From positions 1,096,288 through 1,160,287 of the forward strand of contig JAOSKN010000002.1 in NCBI GenBank assembly GCA_027493525.1: 64,000 nucleotides of DNA, read 5' to 3'. The DNA comes from Planctomycetota bacterium (GTDB lineage: Bacteria; Planctomycetota; SZUA-567; H5-PLA8). The position numbers were made by a program, and so were the translations under genes. This document shows, one piece after another, positions 54,363 through 62,245 of this stretch. Under the pieces are notes generated by a model. That model saw nothing but the letters and a program-made list of their open reading frames with translations. It ran no database searches and had not been told where the DNA came from. Position 1 is the stretch's first letter. Each line of letters begins with the position of its first letter.

Positions 54363-56218
54363 CTATTCGAGGACCAACTCGCCTTGCGCGCGCGGGAGCA
54401 CCGCTTCCTGCCAGTCGAACCCTTCGCGCCAGACCTTGCGGCTCCCGACACTTTTGGCGTGGAAGGGCGTTGAACCGAGCACGTGCAGGGTCGCGCCTTC
54501 AAGGACCTGCGGCGCATTCAGCCTGAGGCCCGCGCCTGCCCGATTCGCACGCTCGGCGAGGCACGCGCGACGGGCGCGTTCGTAAGCGCCGATTTCGCGG
54601 CTGGTCAGCCAGCGCAGGCCGCGCTTGCGCCCGTACGCCGCCGCGTCGAGCAGGCTCTCTGCGACGCCCGGCTTATCGATGTGCGCGGGGTGATAAAGCA
54701 GATGGCAGACGCCGTGCCAACGCCGCGCGCGATCCACGAAGAGCCGGCCCCAGGTTGCGGGCGCGGTGACGACGAGGTCCTGCGTCTGGAACGCGAGCAC
54801 CAGCGTATCGATCCGGCGTCCCAGCGCATCGTACAAGTAATGCGCGTGGCAGGAGCCGAACGGATAGCCGAGCGTGCCGCGCTTGCTCGGCCCGCGGCTC
54901 TGCTCCACGCGGATTCCGCGCGCCGCGCACCACTCGAGGAATTCCAGCGAACCTTCCCAGCGCGTGTAATGGTTTTTGTTGCTGACGACGCCCTCGGCGC
55001 CGCGCAGGTCCGCGGCTTCCTGGAGCCAGCGGAGCTGGAAATCGAGGTTGGGCTCGCCCCAGCGCCGGAACGGCTCGCGCGGCACGCCCGTCGCGTCGTA
55101 GTGCAGCGCGATCTCGTGCCCGTACGCCTTGAGCTTTTCGTAGAAGGCCGCGTCGTAACCGGGATGCAGCGTACACCAAGTCGAACGCACCTCCGCCTGC
55201 CGCATAACCTCATGCAGGCGCTCGCCCAGCGCCGGGTCGTTGCCGTCGGAGTCGTGCGAGACGTGGCCGACGGCCTCCAGCCCATCCGGGTGATACCAGA
55301 GCCGCGGCAGGCGTACGCCCGTCCGCGTGGCCGCATAGGCGATCGCGCGCAGGAGCAACTGGGCCAGTGCGTCGGCGATGGGCTGATCGAAGATGGGCCA
55401 CGCCTTCGCTCCGGCGGTTCGCGCGAGCCGACCGCGTTCGTCCACGGGATGCCGGTCGCGCAGGAAGTCGAGGACCATGCCGTCTTCGGCCTTGAGCTTC
55501 CCGTCGCACAGCGGAGCCGTGCCGTCGGAGGAAGAAATCGCATCGAAGTGCACCGGCCGACCGGTGCGGATGTACGCCGCGGAACCCGGCACGTCGACGG
55601 CCACGAAGAACGCCAGGCCGGTGCCTTTCGCCGCGCGTTTCTCGCTGAGCGTGACAAGCGGGCGGCTCTTGCCGTCTAGGCCGACGATGCCGGCCAGCGC
55701 CTTCGCGCCCGCCTTGCCGCCGGCCGAGCGAACCGCCTGCCCGCCGAAGACGTGCAGCGGCACGTCGTCGAACCCCGCCAGCACCGGATGCCGCCGCTCG
55801 CGCGACTTGATCCAGCCTTCGCCGAGCGTCTGCCAGCGGCTCTGGCCGAAGCCGGGCTCCACGAAGCTCTCGTTCAGGACCGGTTGCAGGCCGAAGAGTT
55901 CGAAAAGGCCGTCGAGCACGCCGGTTCCGCTCTGGCCTTCCGGCGCGCCCGCGCCGCCCAAACCCACGACCGCGCCACCTCGTGCGACGAACGCCTGCAG
56001 GTGTTCGCTCAGCTTTCGCCCGTCGTCGCCTTTGACGTAGCCCGCGACCAGGACCACCTGCGGCACGTCGTCTTCCAGCGCCAGCGGCAGCAGCGCAGGC
56101 AGGACTTCATGGCTGAACAAGCCCGCGTGCTCTAGCAGTTCCTTCAACAGGCCCCAGGTCAGGGGGAGGAGGTGGGATCGACGGCGACCGTGAGGCGACC
56201 CAGCGGCGCGGCAGGCAT
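54363..56218 (-). CDS. polysaccharide-deacetylase-like protein with GATase1-like N-terminal part, indel near start
   Basis: The main frame (from TTG 56147) gives 594 residues, but the natural start is probably ATG 56218. Adding one base to the G5 run at 56162-56166 joins MPAAPLGRLTVAVDPTSSP to LTWGLLKELLEHAGLF. The N-terminal part (VPQVVLVAGYVKGDD, then GGAVVGLGGAGAP) resembles a class I glutamine-amidotransferase-like/ThuA-type fold. From about residue 330 the protein is deacetylase-like: GHVSHDSDGNDP, STWCTLHPGYDAAFYEKLKAYGHEIALHYDAT and LLYHPAHIDKP carry the Asp/His clusters of the NodB-type fold. A role in glycan or amide processing is likely. The stop faces the isochorismatase stop. Confidence 0.62.
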
Positions 56219-56385
56219 GGCGTGAATCCCCGTGGTCGTGAAGCGGATATCTGCCGAGTTTCTCGCTTCGTGATCGGTTGGCAAGAACCGAAGCCGCGCG
56301 CCGATGCAGGACGTTCGTGCACGCATGTGCTATCGTGTCCGGTACATCAACTTCGAATTGGGAGCCCTTCCTTTAAGGAGCACGC

Positions 56386-57723
56386 ATGGTCAGCGCCAAC
56401 GCCACGCGCCCCAACGTCGTCTGGGTCTTCGGCGACCAGCATCGCGCGCAGGCGCAGGGGCACATGGGCGACCCGAACCTCGCGACGCCGCACCTCGACC
56501 GGCTGGCCGCCGACGGGCTGGTCTCGACGGCCGCCGTGGCCGGCTGCCCGCTCTGCTGTCCCTACCGGGGCTCGCTACTGAGCGGGCGCTACCCGCACCA
56601 CTGCGTGCCGGGACACCAGTATCCGATGGCCACCGAGCAGCAGACGGTCGCGCACGCGTTCAAGTCCGCGGGCTACCACACGGCCTGGTTCGGGAAGTGG
56701 CACGTGGACGGCTGGCAGGAGCATCAGGGTCGCGCCGCGCACCACATCGTTCCGCCCGAGCGCCGGGGCGGTTTCGACACCTGGGTCGGCTACGAGAACA
56801 ACAACAGCCAGTGGGACACCTGGGTTCACGGCGGGCGGGACGGGAGCGCGTTCCTGGAGCGCCTGCCGGGCTTCGAGACCGACGCGTTGACGGACCGGTT
56901 CATCAAGCACCTGAAGGACCGCTCGGCGCAGGGCGGGCAGCCGTTCTTCGCGGCGCTCTCGGTGCAGCCGCCGCACGATCCGTACATTGCGCCGGCGGAG
57001 TGGATGGCGCGGCACAGCCCGGCCACCGTGCGCCTGCGCCCGAACGTGCCGGAGATCCCGCGCGTGGTCGAGAAGGCGCGCCGGGAGTACGCCGGGTACT
57101 GCGCGATGATCGAGAACCTCGACTGGAACCTCGGCCGCATCCAGGCCGCGCTGGAAGAGTCCGGGCTGACCGACGAGACGCACGTGATCTTCTTCTCGGA
57201 CCATGGGGACATGCACGGCAGCCACGGCATGTTCCGCAAGACGAACCCGTATGAGGAATCGATCCGGGTGCCGTTCATCCTGGGCGGGGCGCGGGCGCGC
57301 TACCGCTTCAAGCTGGGGCGCAAGGCGCTGCCGATCAACCACGTGGACATGGCGCCGACGACGCTGGGACTGTGCGGGATCGCCAAGCCGGGCTGGATGG
57401 AAGGCTTCGACTATTCGGGGCACTACTTGAAGGACCGTTCCACCGACGGCGAGCCCGATTCGGCTTACCTGCAGCTCGTCGTCCCGACGCTCCACGGCGA
57501 CAGCACCGACCGCGCCTGGCGCGGGGTGGTCACGCGCGACGGGTGGAAGTACGTCTGCATCGAGGGGCAGCCGTGGCTGCTCTTCAACTTGAACGAGGAC
57601 CCCTACGAGCTGGCCAACCTCGCGCACAACACGCTCTTCCGGGCCGAACGCAAGCGCCTGCATGAGCGCCTCGCGCAGTGGTTGGCCGATACCGGGGATG
57701 AGTTCAACCTGCCGAAGCTGTAG
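56386..57723 (+). CDS. sulfatase (arylsulfatase-type, N-terminal signal absent)
   Basis: The 445-residue protein has the sulfatase opening (PNVVWVFGDQHRAQAQ, metal Asp) and a formylglycine site CPLCCPYRGSLLSGRYP. In the C-x-P-x-R pattern, Cys57 (C-C-P-Y-R) would be converted to formylglycine. HVIFFSDHGDMHGSHGMFRKT supplies further metal and active-site residues; GKWHVDGW and LSVQPPHDPYIAP also match. It should remove sulfate from a carbohydrate ester. No signal peptide is present, so it may act in the cytoplasm. AAGGAG lies 7 bases before the ATG. It is divergent from the deacetylase-like gene, with which it may share a 167-base control region. Confidence 0.9.
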   Translation: MVSANATRPNVVWVFGDQHRAQAQGHMGDPNLATPHLDRLAADGLVSTAAVAGCPLCCPYRGSLLSGRYPHHCVPGHQYPMATEQQTVAHAFKSAGYHTAWFGKWHVDGWQEHQGRAAHHIVPPERRGGFDTWVGYENNNSQWDTWVHGGRDGSAFLERLPGFETDALTDRFIKHLKDRSAQGGQPFFAALSVQPPHDPYIAPAEWMARHSPATVRLRPNVPEIPRVVEKARREYAGYCAMIENLDWNLGRIQAALEESGLTDETHVIFFSDHGDMHGSHGMFRKTNPYEESIRVPFILGGARARYRFKLGRKALPINHVDMAPTTLGLCGIAKPGWMEGFDYSGHYLKDRSTDGEPDSAYLQLVVPTLHGDSTDRAWRGVVTRDGWKYVCIEGQPWLLFNLNEDPYELANLAHNTLFRAERKRLHERLAQWLADTGDEFNLPKL

Positions 57724-57727
57724 GAGT

Positions 57728-57749
57728 GGCTTGCGCCGACCCGTGGCAC
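57728..57749. repeat. dispersed intergenic repeat, copy 2
   Basis: GGCTTGCGCCGACC followed by CGTGGCAC lies 4 bases after the sulfatase stop and just before the convergent DUF2848 gene stop. It shares 16 consecutive bases (CGCCGACCCGTGGCAC) with the copy at 35517-35537. Confidence 0.7.
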
Positions 57750-57755
57750 AGGAAC

Positions 57756-58445
57756 TCAGACCGCGCCCGCCAGGGTACGAATACGATAGTCGAGCTTCAG
57801 CGCGCGCCCGCGGACAGGGTCTCGCAGTTCCGCGCGAAAGCGCCCGCCGCAGATCAGCTCGCCGCCCTGGACGGGCACCGTGCCGCCGAAGACGGCCAGC
57901 CCGTCGTTGAGCTCCTGTCCGGCGACTTCGCGCGCGAGTTCCAGGAGCCGCTCGGGCGGCAGGAGCATGCCCAGCGTGCCGGCCTGGTAGAGGCGTTCGC
58001 CGCCGCGCCCGTCGTCGGTCCAGCTCTTCAACTCCAGGCGGTCCCAGTGCGCGCGCACCTCGTCGAAGGGCCAGACCTCGGCGCCCAGCAGCTTCGGGCA
58101 GGTCTGCTTGGACTGGAGGATGCTGTGCCGCTCCAGTTCGCGGTCGGTGTGGTCGCTGCCGGCGGCGACGAAGAGCCTGCCGCGGTGGAGCAGCAGCACG
58201 GCCTCGGCCTCGCCGGAGGTTCGCGGCGAGACGACGTCGATCTCGCCGTCGGCGCCCAGGTTCCGCGCGGGCACGGGCATGCACAGCGGTACGCTCGGCG
58301 GCGGGGGCACGCCTTCGTGCTTCAGTTCCTCGATGTGCGCGCGCACGGCGTCCTGGTCGCGCCCGGTGTAGCCGAGCATCACGAGGCGGCGGGCCTGAAA
58401 TTCGAGGGATTCGCCGCCGGGGAGGCGAAGGGTCAGGGTGCTCAC
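57756..58445 (-). CDS. DUF2848 family protein (FAH-like fold)
   Basis: The 229-residue protein begins at GTG 58445 and matches DUF2848, a branch of the fumarylacetoacetate hydrolase-like superfamily. Recognisable stretches are RRLVMLGYTGRDQDAVRAHIEELKHEGVPPP, VPARNLGADGEIDVVSPRTSGEAEAVLL, GSDHTDRELERHSILQSKQTCPKLLGAEVWPFDEV and GTVPVQGGELICGGRFRAELRDPV. These supply the acidic metal-site residues. Catalysis is not established for the family. Its start overlaps the cupin stop (GTGA), indicating translational coupling with the cupin. Confidence 0.85.
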   Translation of the reverse strand: MSTLTLRLPGGESLEFQARRLVMLGYTGRDQDAVRAHIEELKHEGVPPPPSVPLCMPVPARNLGADGEIDVVSPRTSGEAEAVLLLHRGRLFVAAGSDHTDRELERHSILQSKQTCPKLLGAEVWPFDEVRAHWDRLELKSWTDDGRGGERLYQAGTLGMLLPPERLLELAREVAGQELNDGLAVFGGTVPVQGGELICGGRFRAELRDPVRGRALKLDYRIRTLAGAV

Positions 58446-58816
58446 GCGCGGGACTCCTTGCGGGGCGCCGACTCGAAGTAATGGATCTCGAAGAGCATGC
58501 AGCCGTCGTCGCTGCGGAACGGCCCGTGCGGCGTATGCGGCGGCCGCACGGCGTAAGTGAAGGGCTTGAAGTCCTCGCCGCCGACGCGGAGCGTGCCGCT
58601 GACGAGGAAGACCTCCTCCCAGAATTCGTGCTGGAAGGGCTCGGTCGTGAACGCGCCGGGCGCGAAGCGCAGCAGCCGCGTGCGACAGCCGTAGCGGCCC
58701 TTTTCGTCGAGCGCGCCGGCCAGGAGCTTCTCCTGGATGCCCGGCGGGTAGCCGGGCGGCGTGGACCAACCGGTGGCGAGGTCCGGGGCGAAGAATTCGA
58801 GGTGTTCTTTCAGCAT
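58442..58816 (-). CDS. cupin domain protein
   Basis: The 124-residue single-domain cupin has the two short beta motifs: PFQHEFWEEVFLVSGTLRVGGEDF (with metal-type His and Glu) and YAVRPPHTPHGPFRSDDGCMLFEI. Cupins of this size are often dioxygenases, isomerases or regulators. Its overlap with the DUF2848 start suggests they work on the same small-molecule catabolic route. ATG 58816 has no other good start nearby. Confidence 0.8.
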   Translation of the reverse strand: MLKEHLEFFAPDLATGWSTPPGYPPGIQEKLLAGALDEKGRYGCRTRLLRFAPGAFTTEPFQHEFWEEVFLVSGTLRVGGEDFKPFTYAVRPPHTPHGPFRSDDGCMLFEIHYFESAPRKESRA

Positions 58817-58820
58817 CGAT

Positions 58821-59732
58821 TTATCCCTGGGTGCCTTTCAGTTGGCGGATCAGGAAATCGGCGAGCGTCTCCATGCGCGCGCGGTTGTCCTCAGTCACGA
58901 GCACGCACTCGACGCCCAGCCGGTCCATCTTGGCCTTCAAATGCTTGCCGTGATTGGGATGGTGGATGTCGCCCTTGGGGTCTTCCAGCGAGCGGCTGTA
59001 GACCAGGTACGTGGGCGGGGCGGAGGCGCTGACCAGGTTCAGCGCGGCCGACTCCTCCATCAGGCGCGCCTTCTCGGCGGGCGGATTGAGGATCTCGTCG
59101 GGGCGGATGCCGAAGAGCTTGGGCAGCGCGCCGTTCAGGTAGCTGTCCTCGGGCAGGTGGTCCTTGATCCAGCGCGGGTCGTAGGAGCACTGCCCTTCGA
59201 AGACCGCCACGCAAGCCAGGCGGGTCGATGCCCGCGCGACGGGGTCCGCGCTCCGCGGGTCGGCCTGGTCGTCGCGGAAGCCGATCCACATGGAGATGCC
59301 GGCGCCGGCCGAGCCGCCCGAACAGGCGAAGCGCTCGGGGTCCAGGTTCCACTCGCCCGCCTTGCCGCGGAGGTACTGCACGGCGCGCGCGCCGTCCTGC
59401 ATCGACGCCGGGCAGATGGCCTCCGAGGAGAAGCGGTAGTTGATTGAAGCGCAGGAGATGCCCGCCTGGAGCAGGCGCGCGAGTTCGAGCTTCTTGTGGA
59501 CCACCGTCTTGTCGCCCTTCAGGAATCCTCCGCCGTGGATGAAGACGACCAGCGGGGTTGGGGAAGTGGAGGGGGCCTTGTACAGGTCCAGGACATGCCG
59601 CGGGTTCGGGCCGTAGGGGTGGTCCTTGAGGTCCGGCTGGATCCCGGCGGCTGGTTCAGCCGCCGAACCCGGCAGGGCGCGCGCGAGCGCGAGCATGAGC
59701 AGCAAGGCGCAACAGCAGAGCGTGATGGTCAT
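58821..59732 (-). CDS. exported alpha/beta-hydrolase (esterase-type)
   Basis: The 303-residue protein has a signal peptide (MTITLCCCALLLMLALARALPGSAA). The oxyanion-hole motif VVFIHGGGFLKGD (about 64-72) and the nucleophile elbow FACSGGSAGAGISMW (Ser about 142) are typical of the hormone-sensitive-lipase/carboxylesterase branch. The late Asp/His pair probably lies in YLVYSRSLEDPKGDIHHPNHG. It would act on an ester or acetylated glycan outside the cytoplasm. The gap to the cupin start is 4 bases, so it heads or joins the same minus-strand operon. Confidence 0.87.
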   Translation of the reverse strand: MTITLCCCALLLMLALARALPGSAAEPAAGIQPDLKDHPYGPNPRHVLDLYKAPSTSPTPLVVFIHGGGFLKGDKTVVHKKLELARLLQAGISCASINYRFSSEAICPASMQDGARAVQYLRGKAGEWNLDPERFACSGGSAGAGISMWIGFRDDQADPRSADPVARASTRLACVAVFEGQCSYDPRWIKDHLPEDSYLNGALPKLFGIRPDEILNPPAEKARLMEESAALNLVSASAPPTYLVYSRSLEDPKGDIHHPNHGKHLKAKMDRLGVECVLVTEDNRARMETLADFLIRQLKGTQG

Positions 59733-59753
59733 AAGGGCCTTCCTTTCAAAAGG

Positions 59754-61451
59754 TCAGGGCTTCTTGAAGAGCCACGCCTTGGACACGGGATCGGCATTCA
59801 GGAACTGCCAGTACTTCTCGACGAAAATCTGCCGGGCCTTGGGCGATGGGTGCACGCCGTCGGTGAAGTAGCTTTCGTCCCACTCGTTGTTCCAGAAGTA
59901 CGGCCCCCACTGGAGCCACGGGATCCGGCGTTCCGGGCCTTCGAAGGCCGTGCCGGCTTCGCCGTTCAATTGGCTCTCGATGAGCCACTTCACGCCGAAG
60001 GCCTCGCGCCAGACGTGAGGCTCGAAGCCGGTGTAGTGCCGGAACCCGTCGCAGGTGAGGTAGCAGAGCTTCAGGTTCGGGTAGGCCGCCGCGCAACGCT
60101 GAAGGACGACGAGCATCTTATCGCGCATGTCCCGCATCTCCTGCGGGAAGGGACCCGCGGGGCGCTGCGCCTTGTTTTTCGCGCCGTGGTAGGTCGTGTG
60201 AAGAAAAAGCGCCTGGACCTGCGCCGGCGCGTAACCCGCCTGGCCGGTGAGGCGCTGGCCGTTCTTCCAGACCGGCCCGTTCTCGTCGCCGTGCAGTTCG
60301 GGCAACTGCTGGCCGCCGACGGCGCAATTGAGCAACTGGAAGCGCGGGTGCAGTTCGCGGCGCTTGGCCCACAAGCGCCGGCCCAGCTCGGTGAAATACT
60401 GGTGGCAGTTGCTGTGCCCCGCGACGAGCGCAAGGATGCGCCCGTCGGCCTCGTCGGGGTTCCCGTCCGGATCGAGGGGCCGGATCGAAGCGGCGAGCCG
60501 TTCGCCGGCTTGGCGGTGCGCGGCGGGGATCTCGTTCCGCGCGCCGGGATAGAGGCCGGTCTGCTGCCCTTCGTAGGGCTTGCCGGACGTGAACGGCGCG
60601 AGCGTGCGCGGGTCGAAGACGTAGGGTTCGGCGGCGGTTTGGGCTTCGGGCACGGACGTTCCCCCTTTGGCGGTTGGAGTGGACTTGAGCACCCGGTCGC
60701 TCAGCGCGGGGAACTCCCCGCGCGCGCGCGCCGGGAGCCCGGGATCGATCTCGGCGCCGACGAGGGCCTCGTCGGCTCCGCCCACGGCCAGGACATGGCC
60801 CCAGGGATCCACGATCTGGCTGTGTCCGGCGTAGGGCCGGCCGGCGTTGACGCCTGCGCAGTTGCAGCTCAGCAGGTGGGCCAGGTTCTCGTGCGCGCGC
60901 ACGCGCGTGAAGAGCAGCCAGGCGTCGAGGCGCGCCTTGGGCCAGGCGGAGCCCACGAGGAACAGCTCCGCGCCGCGGTCGGCGAGGACGCGGAAGAGTT
61001 CCGGGAAGCGCAGGTCGTAGCAGGTCGCGAGCCCCGCGATGCCCCAGGGGGTGCGCGCGGTCACGGCTTCCTCGCCGCGGCTGAGGAGCTTCTGCTCCTC
61101 GCTCCCGTAGCCAAAGAGATGCATCTTGCGGTAGCGCGCGGTCACCGCGCCGGAGGCGTCGAGGAGCACGGCGGTGTTGTAGAGCCGCGCGCCGTCGCGC
61201 TCGACGAAGCTGCCCATGTACAGCCAGGCGCGCAGCCGCCGCGCCCAGTCGGACATCAGGCGCACCGTCGGCCCGTCGAGCGGCTCGGCCTCGGCGGCGT
61301 AGCGCTCGAAGGAGAAGTACCCGGTGGGCCAGAGTTCGGGCAGCAGGATCAAGTCGCTCCCGCGAGCCTGCTCCAGCAGGCCCAAGGCGCGCTCGACGGC
61401 GGCCGGCCTCGGCTCGTCGCGGACTTCAAGCTGGATCGATGTCGCGCGCAC
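59754..61451 (-). CDS. nitrilase-superfamily (CN hydrolase) domain fused to an SGNH-like hydrolase domain
   Basis: One 565-residue frame starts at GTG 61451. Residues about 1-250 are a carbon-nitrogen hydrolase with the Glu39 (LLPELWPTGY), Lys109 (RYRKMHLFG) and Cys144 (LATCYDLRFPELFR) triad; it would cleave an amide or nitrile. Residues about 290-565 are SGNH-like: LALVAGHSNCHQYFTELG stands for the GDS block, GQQLPELHGDEN, and DGVHPSPKARQIF supplies the Asp/His pair. No signal peptide is present between the two, although stand-alone SGNH relatives are usually exported. The fusion may be real or a deletion that lost a stop and signal peptide. It begins inside the end of the GntR gene (26-base overlap). 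Confidence 0.78.
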   Translation of the reverse strand: MRATSIQLEVRDEPRPAAVERALGLLEQARGSDLILLPELWPTGYFSFERYAAEAEPLDGPTVRLMSDWARRLRAWLYMGSFVERDGARLYNTAVLLDASGAVTARYRKMHLFGYGSEEQKLLSRGEEAVTARTPWGIAGLATCYDLRFPELFRVLADRGAELFLVGSAWPKARLDAWLLFTRVRAHENLAHLLSCNCAGVNAGRPYAGHSQIVDPWGHVLAVGGADEALVGAEIDPGLPARARGEFPALSDRVLKSTPTAKGGTSVPEAQTAAEPYVFDPRTLAPFTSGKPYEGQQTGLYPGARNEIPAAHRQAGERLAASIRPLDPDGNPDEADGRILALVAGHSNCHQYFTELGRRLWAKRRELHPRFQLLNCAVGGQQLPELHGDENGPVWKNGQRLTGQAGYAPAQVQALFLHTTYHGAKNKAQRPAGPFPQEMRDMRDKMLVVLQRCAAAYPNLKLCYLTCDGFRHYTGFEPHVWREAFGVKWLIESQLNGEAGTAFEGPERRIPWLQWGPYFWNNEWDESYFTDGVHPSPKARQIFVEKYWQFLNADPVSKAWLFKKP

Positions 61452-62115
61452 CGCCGCGGTCCTCCTCGAGTACCTTGAGCAACTGCGCTTCGGTCGCCTC
61501 CAGGTGCCTGCGCATGGCCTCGCGCGCCGCCTGGGGGTCGCGCTTCTTCAGCGCCTGCGCGACCGCGCGGTGCTCGGCCAGCACCTCCTGCGAGCGCCCC
61601 TCGCGGCCCAGCACTGTGTACCCGATCAGCAGGATGCAGGTGCGCAGGTTGTCGAGGGTGGCATGGAGCAGGCGATTGCCGTGCATTTTGAAAAGCGCGT
61701 GGTGAAAGGCGTCGTCGGACTCCATGAAGGCGTCGAGGTCCACGGAACCGGCGGCGTCCGACATGCCCTTGAGCGCCGCGTTGAGCGGCTCCAGCGACAG
61801 GTCGGCGCGCGCGGCGAGGCACTCGGCGACGTGGCACTCGATCACCCGCCGCGCCTCGAAGAGGTCTTTGACCTCCTGCCGCGTGAAGCGCCGCACCTGA
61901 AAGCCGCGCCCTTTTAGAGGAAGGAGAAAGCCCTCCGCGGAGAGCTGCAAGAGCGCCTCGCGCACCGGCGTGCGGGACACCCCGAGTTCGTCGGCGAGCT
62001 GGTTCGCGGAGTGAATCTCGTCGTGGGGCAGCCGCCCGGTCACGAGCAGCTCTTTGACCTTGCGGTAGACGAGGTCCTTAAGCGTTTCGGGCCGGGTGAT
62101 GGCGAGGGTGTCCAT
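61426..62115 (-). CDS. GntR family (FCD subfamily) transcriptional regulator
   Basis: The 229-residue protein has a winged helix-turn-helix at the N-terminus (TLKDLVYRKVKELLVTGRL, HSANQLADELGVSRTPVREALLQLSAEGFLLPLKGRGFQV) and an all-helical FCD effector domain (about 80-215). Metal- or ligand-site residues are ESDDAFHHALFKMHGNRLL and EVLAEHRAVAQALKKRDPQAAREAMRRHLE. FCD regulators usually repress and respond to organic acids or sugar acids. ATG 62115 is chosen because the longer frame begins inside the shared promoter. The palindrome upstream is its likely operator; the divergent gene is an HpaB-type monooxygenase. Confidence 0.92.
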   Translation of the reverse strand: MDTLAITRPETLKDLVYRKVKELLVTGRLPHDEIHSANQLADELGVSRTPVREALLQLSAEGFLLPLKGRGFQVRRFTRQEVKDLFEARRVIECHVAECLAARADLSLEPLNAALKGMSDAAGSVDLDAFMESDDAFHHALFKMHGNRLLHATLDNLRTCILLIGYTVLGREGRSQEVLAEHRAVAQALKKRDPQAAREAMRRHLEATEAQLLKVLEEDRGGARDIDPA

Positions 62116-62145
62116 TGCGGTAGAAAAATCCTCGAAATGGGGAGC

Positions 62146-62173
62146 TTGCCTCTTTCCTTGCATGTAGTATACT
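62146..62173 (+). promoter_or_regulatory. promoter of the HpaB-type gene
   Basis: TTGCCT (62146-62151) and TATACT (62168-62173) are 16 bases apart on the plus strand, about 75 bases before the ATG of the monooxygenase. The -10 lies inside the 24-bp palindrome. Confidence 0.6.
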
Positions 62174-62181
62174 ACATGCAA
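62158..62181. promoter_or_regulatory. perfect 24-bp palindrome, candidate GntR operator
   Basis: TTGCATGTAGTA followed immediately by its exact reverse complement TACTACATGCAA. The core resembles FCD-type GntR operators centred on a TA-rich dyad. It overlaps the -10 boxes of both divergent promoters and is the only long perfect palindrome I noticed in the window. Binding of the adjacent regulator here would repress both genes. Confidence 0.78.
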
Positions 62182-62193
62182 CCTAGGGGTCAA
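62166..62193 (-). promoter_or_regulatory. promoter of the GntR regulator gene
   Basis: On the minus strand TTGACC (62188-62193) and TATACT (62166-62171) are 16 bases apart, with the -10 inside the palindrome. It faces the monooxygenase promoter, giving a symmetrical divergent control region. Confidence 0.6.
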
Positions 62194-62245
62194 ATGGTTT
62201 TTTCAAGCCCCTAGATTCGAGACCAAGAGCCCAGGGGACGAACCG

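Noticed and set aside
59496..61478. long plus-strand frame opposite the nitrilase-SGNH gene
   Set aside because: It is the antisense shadow of a gene with clear catalytic motifs; its translation is Arg/Gly/Val-rich with no family content.
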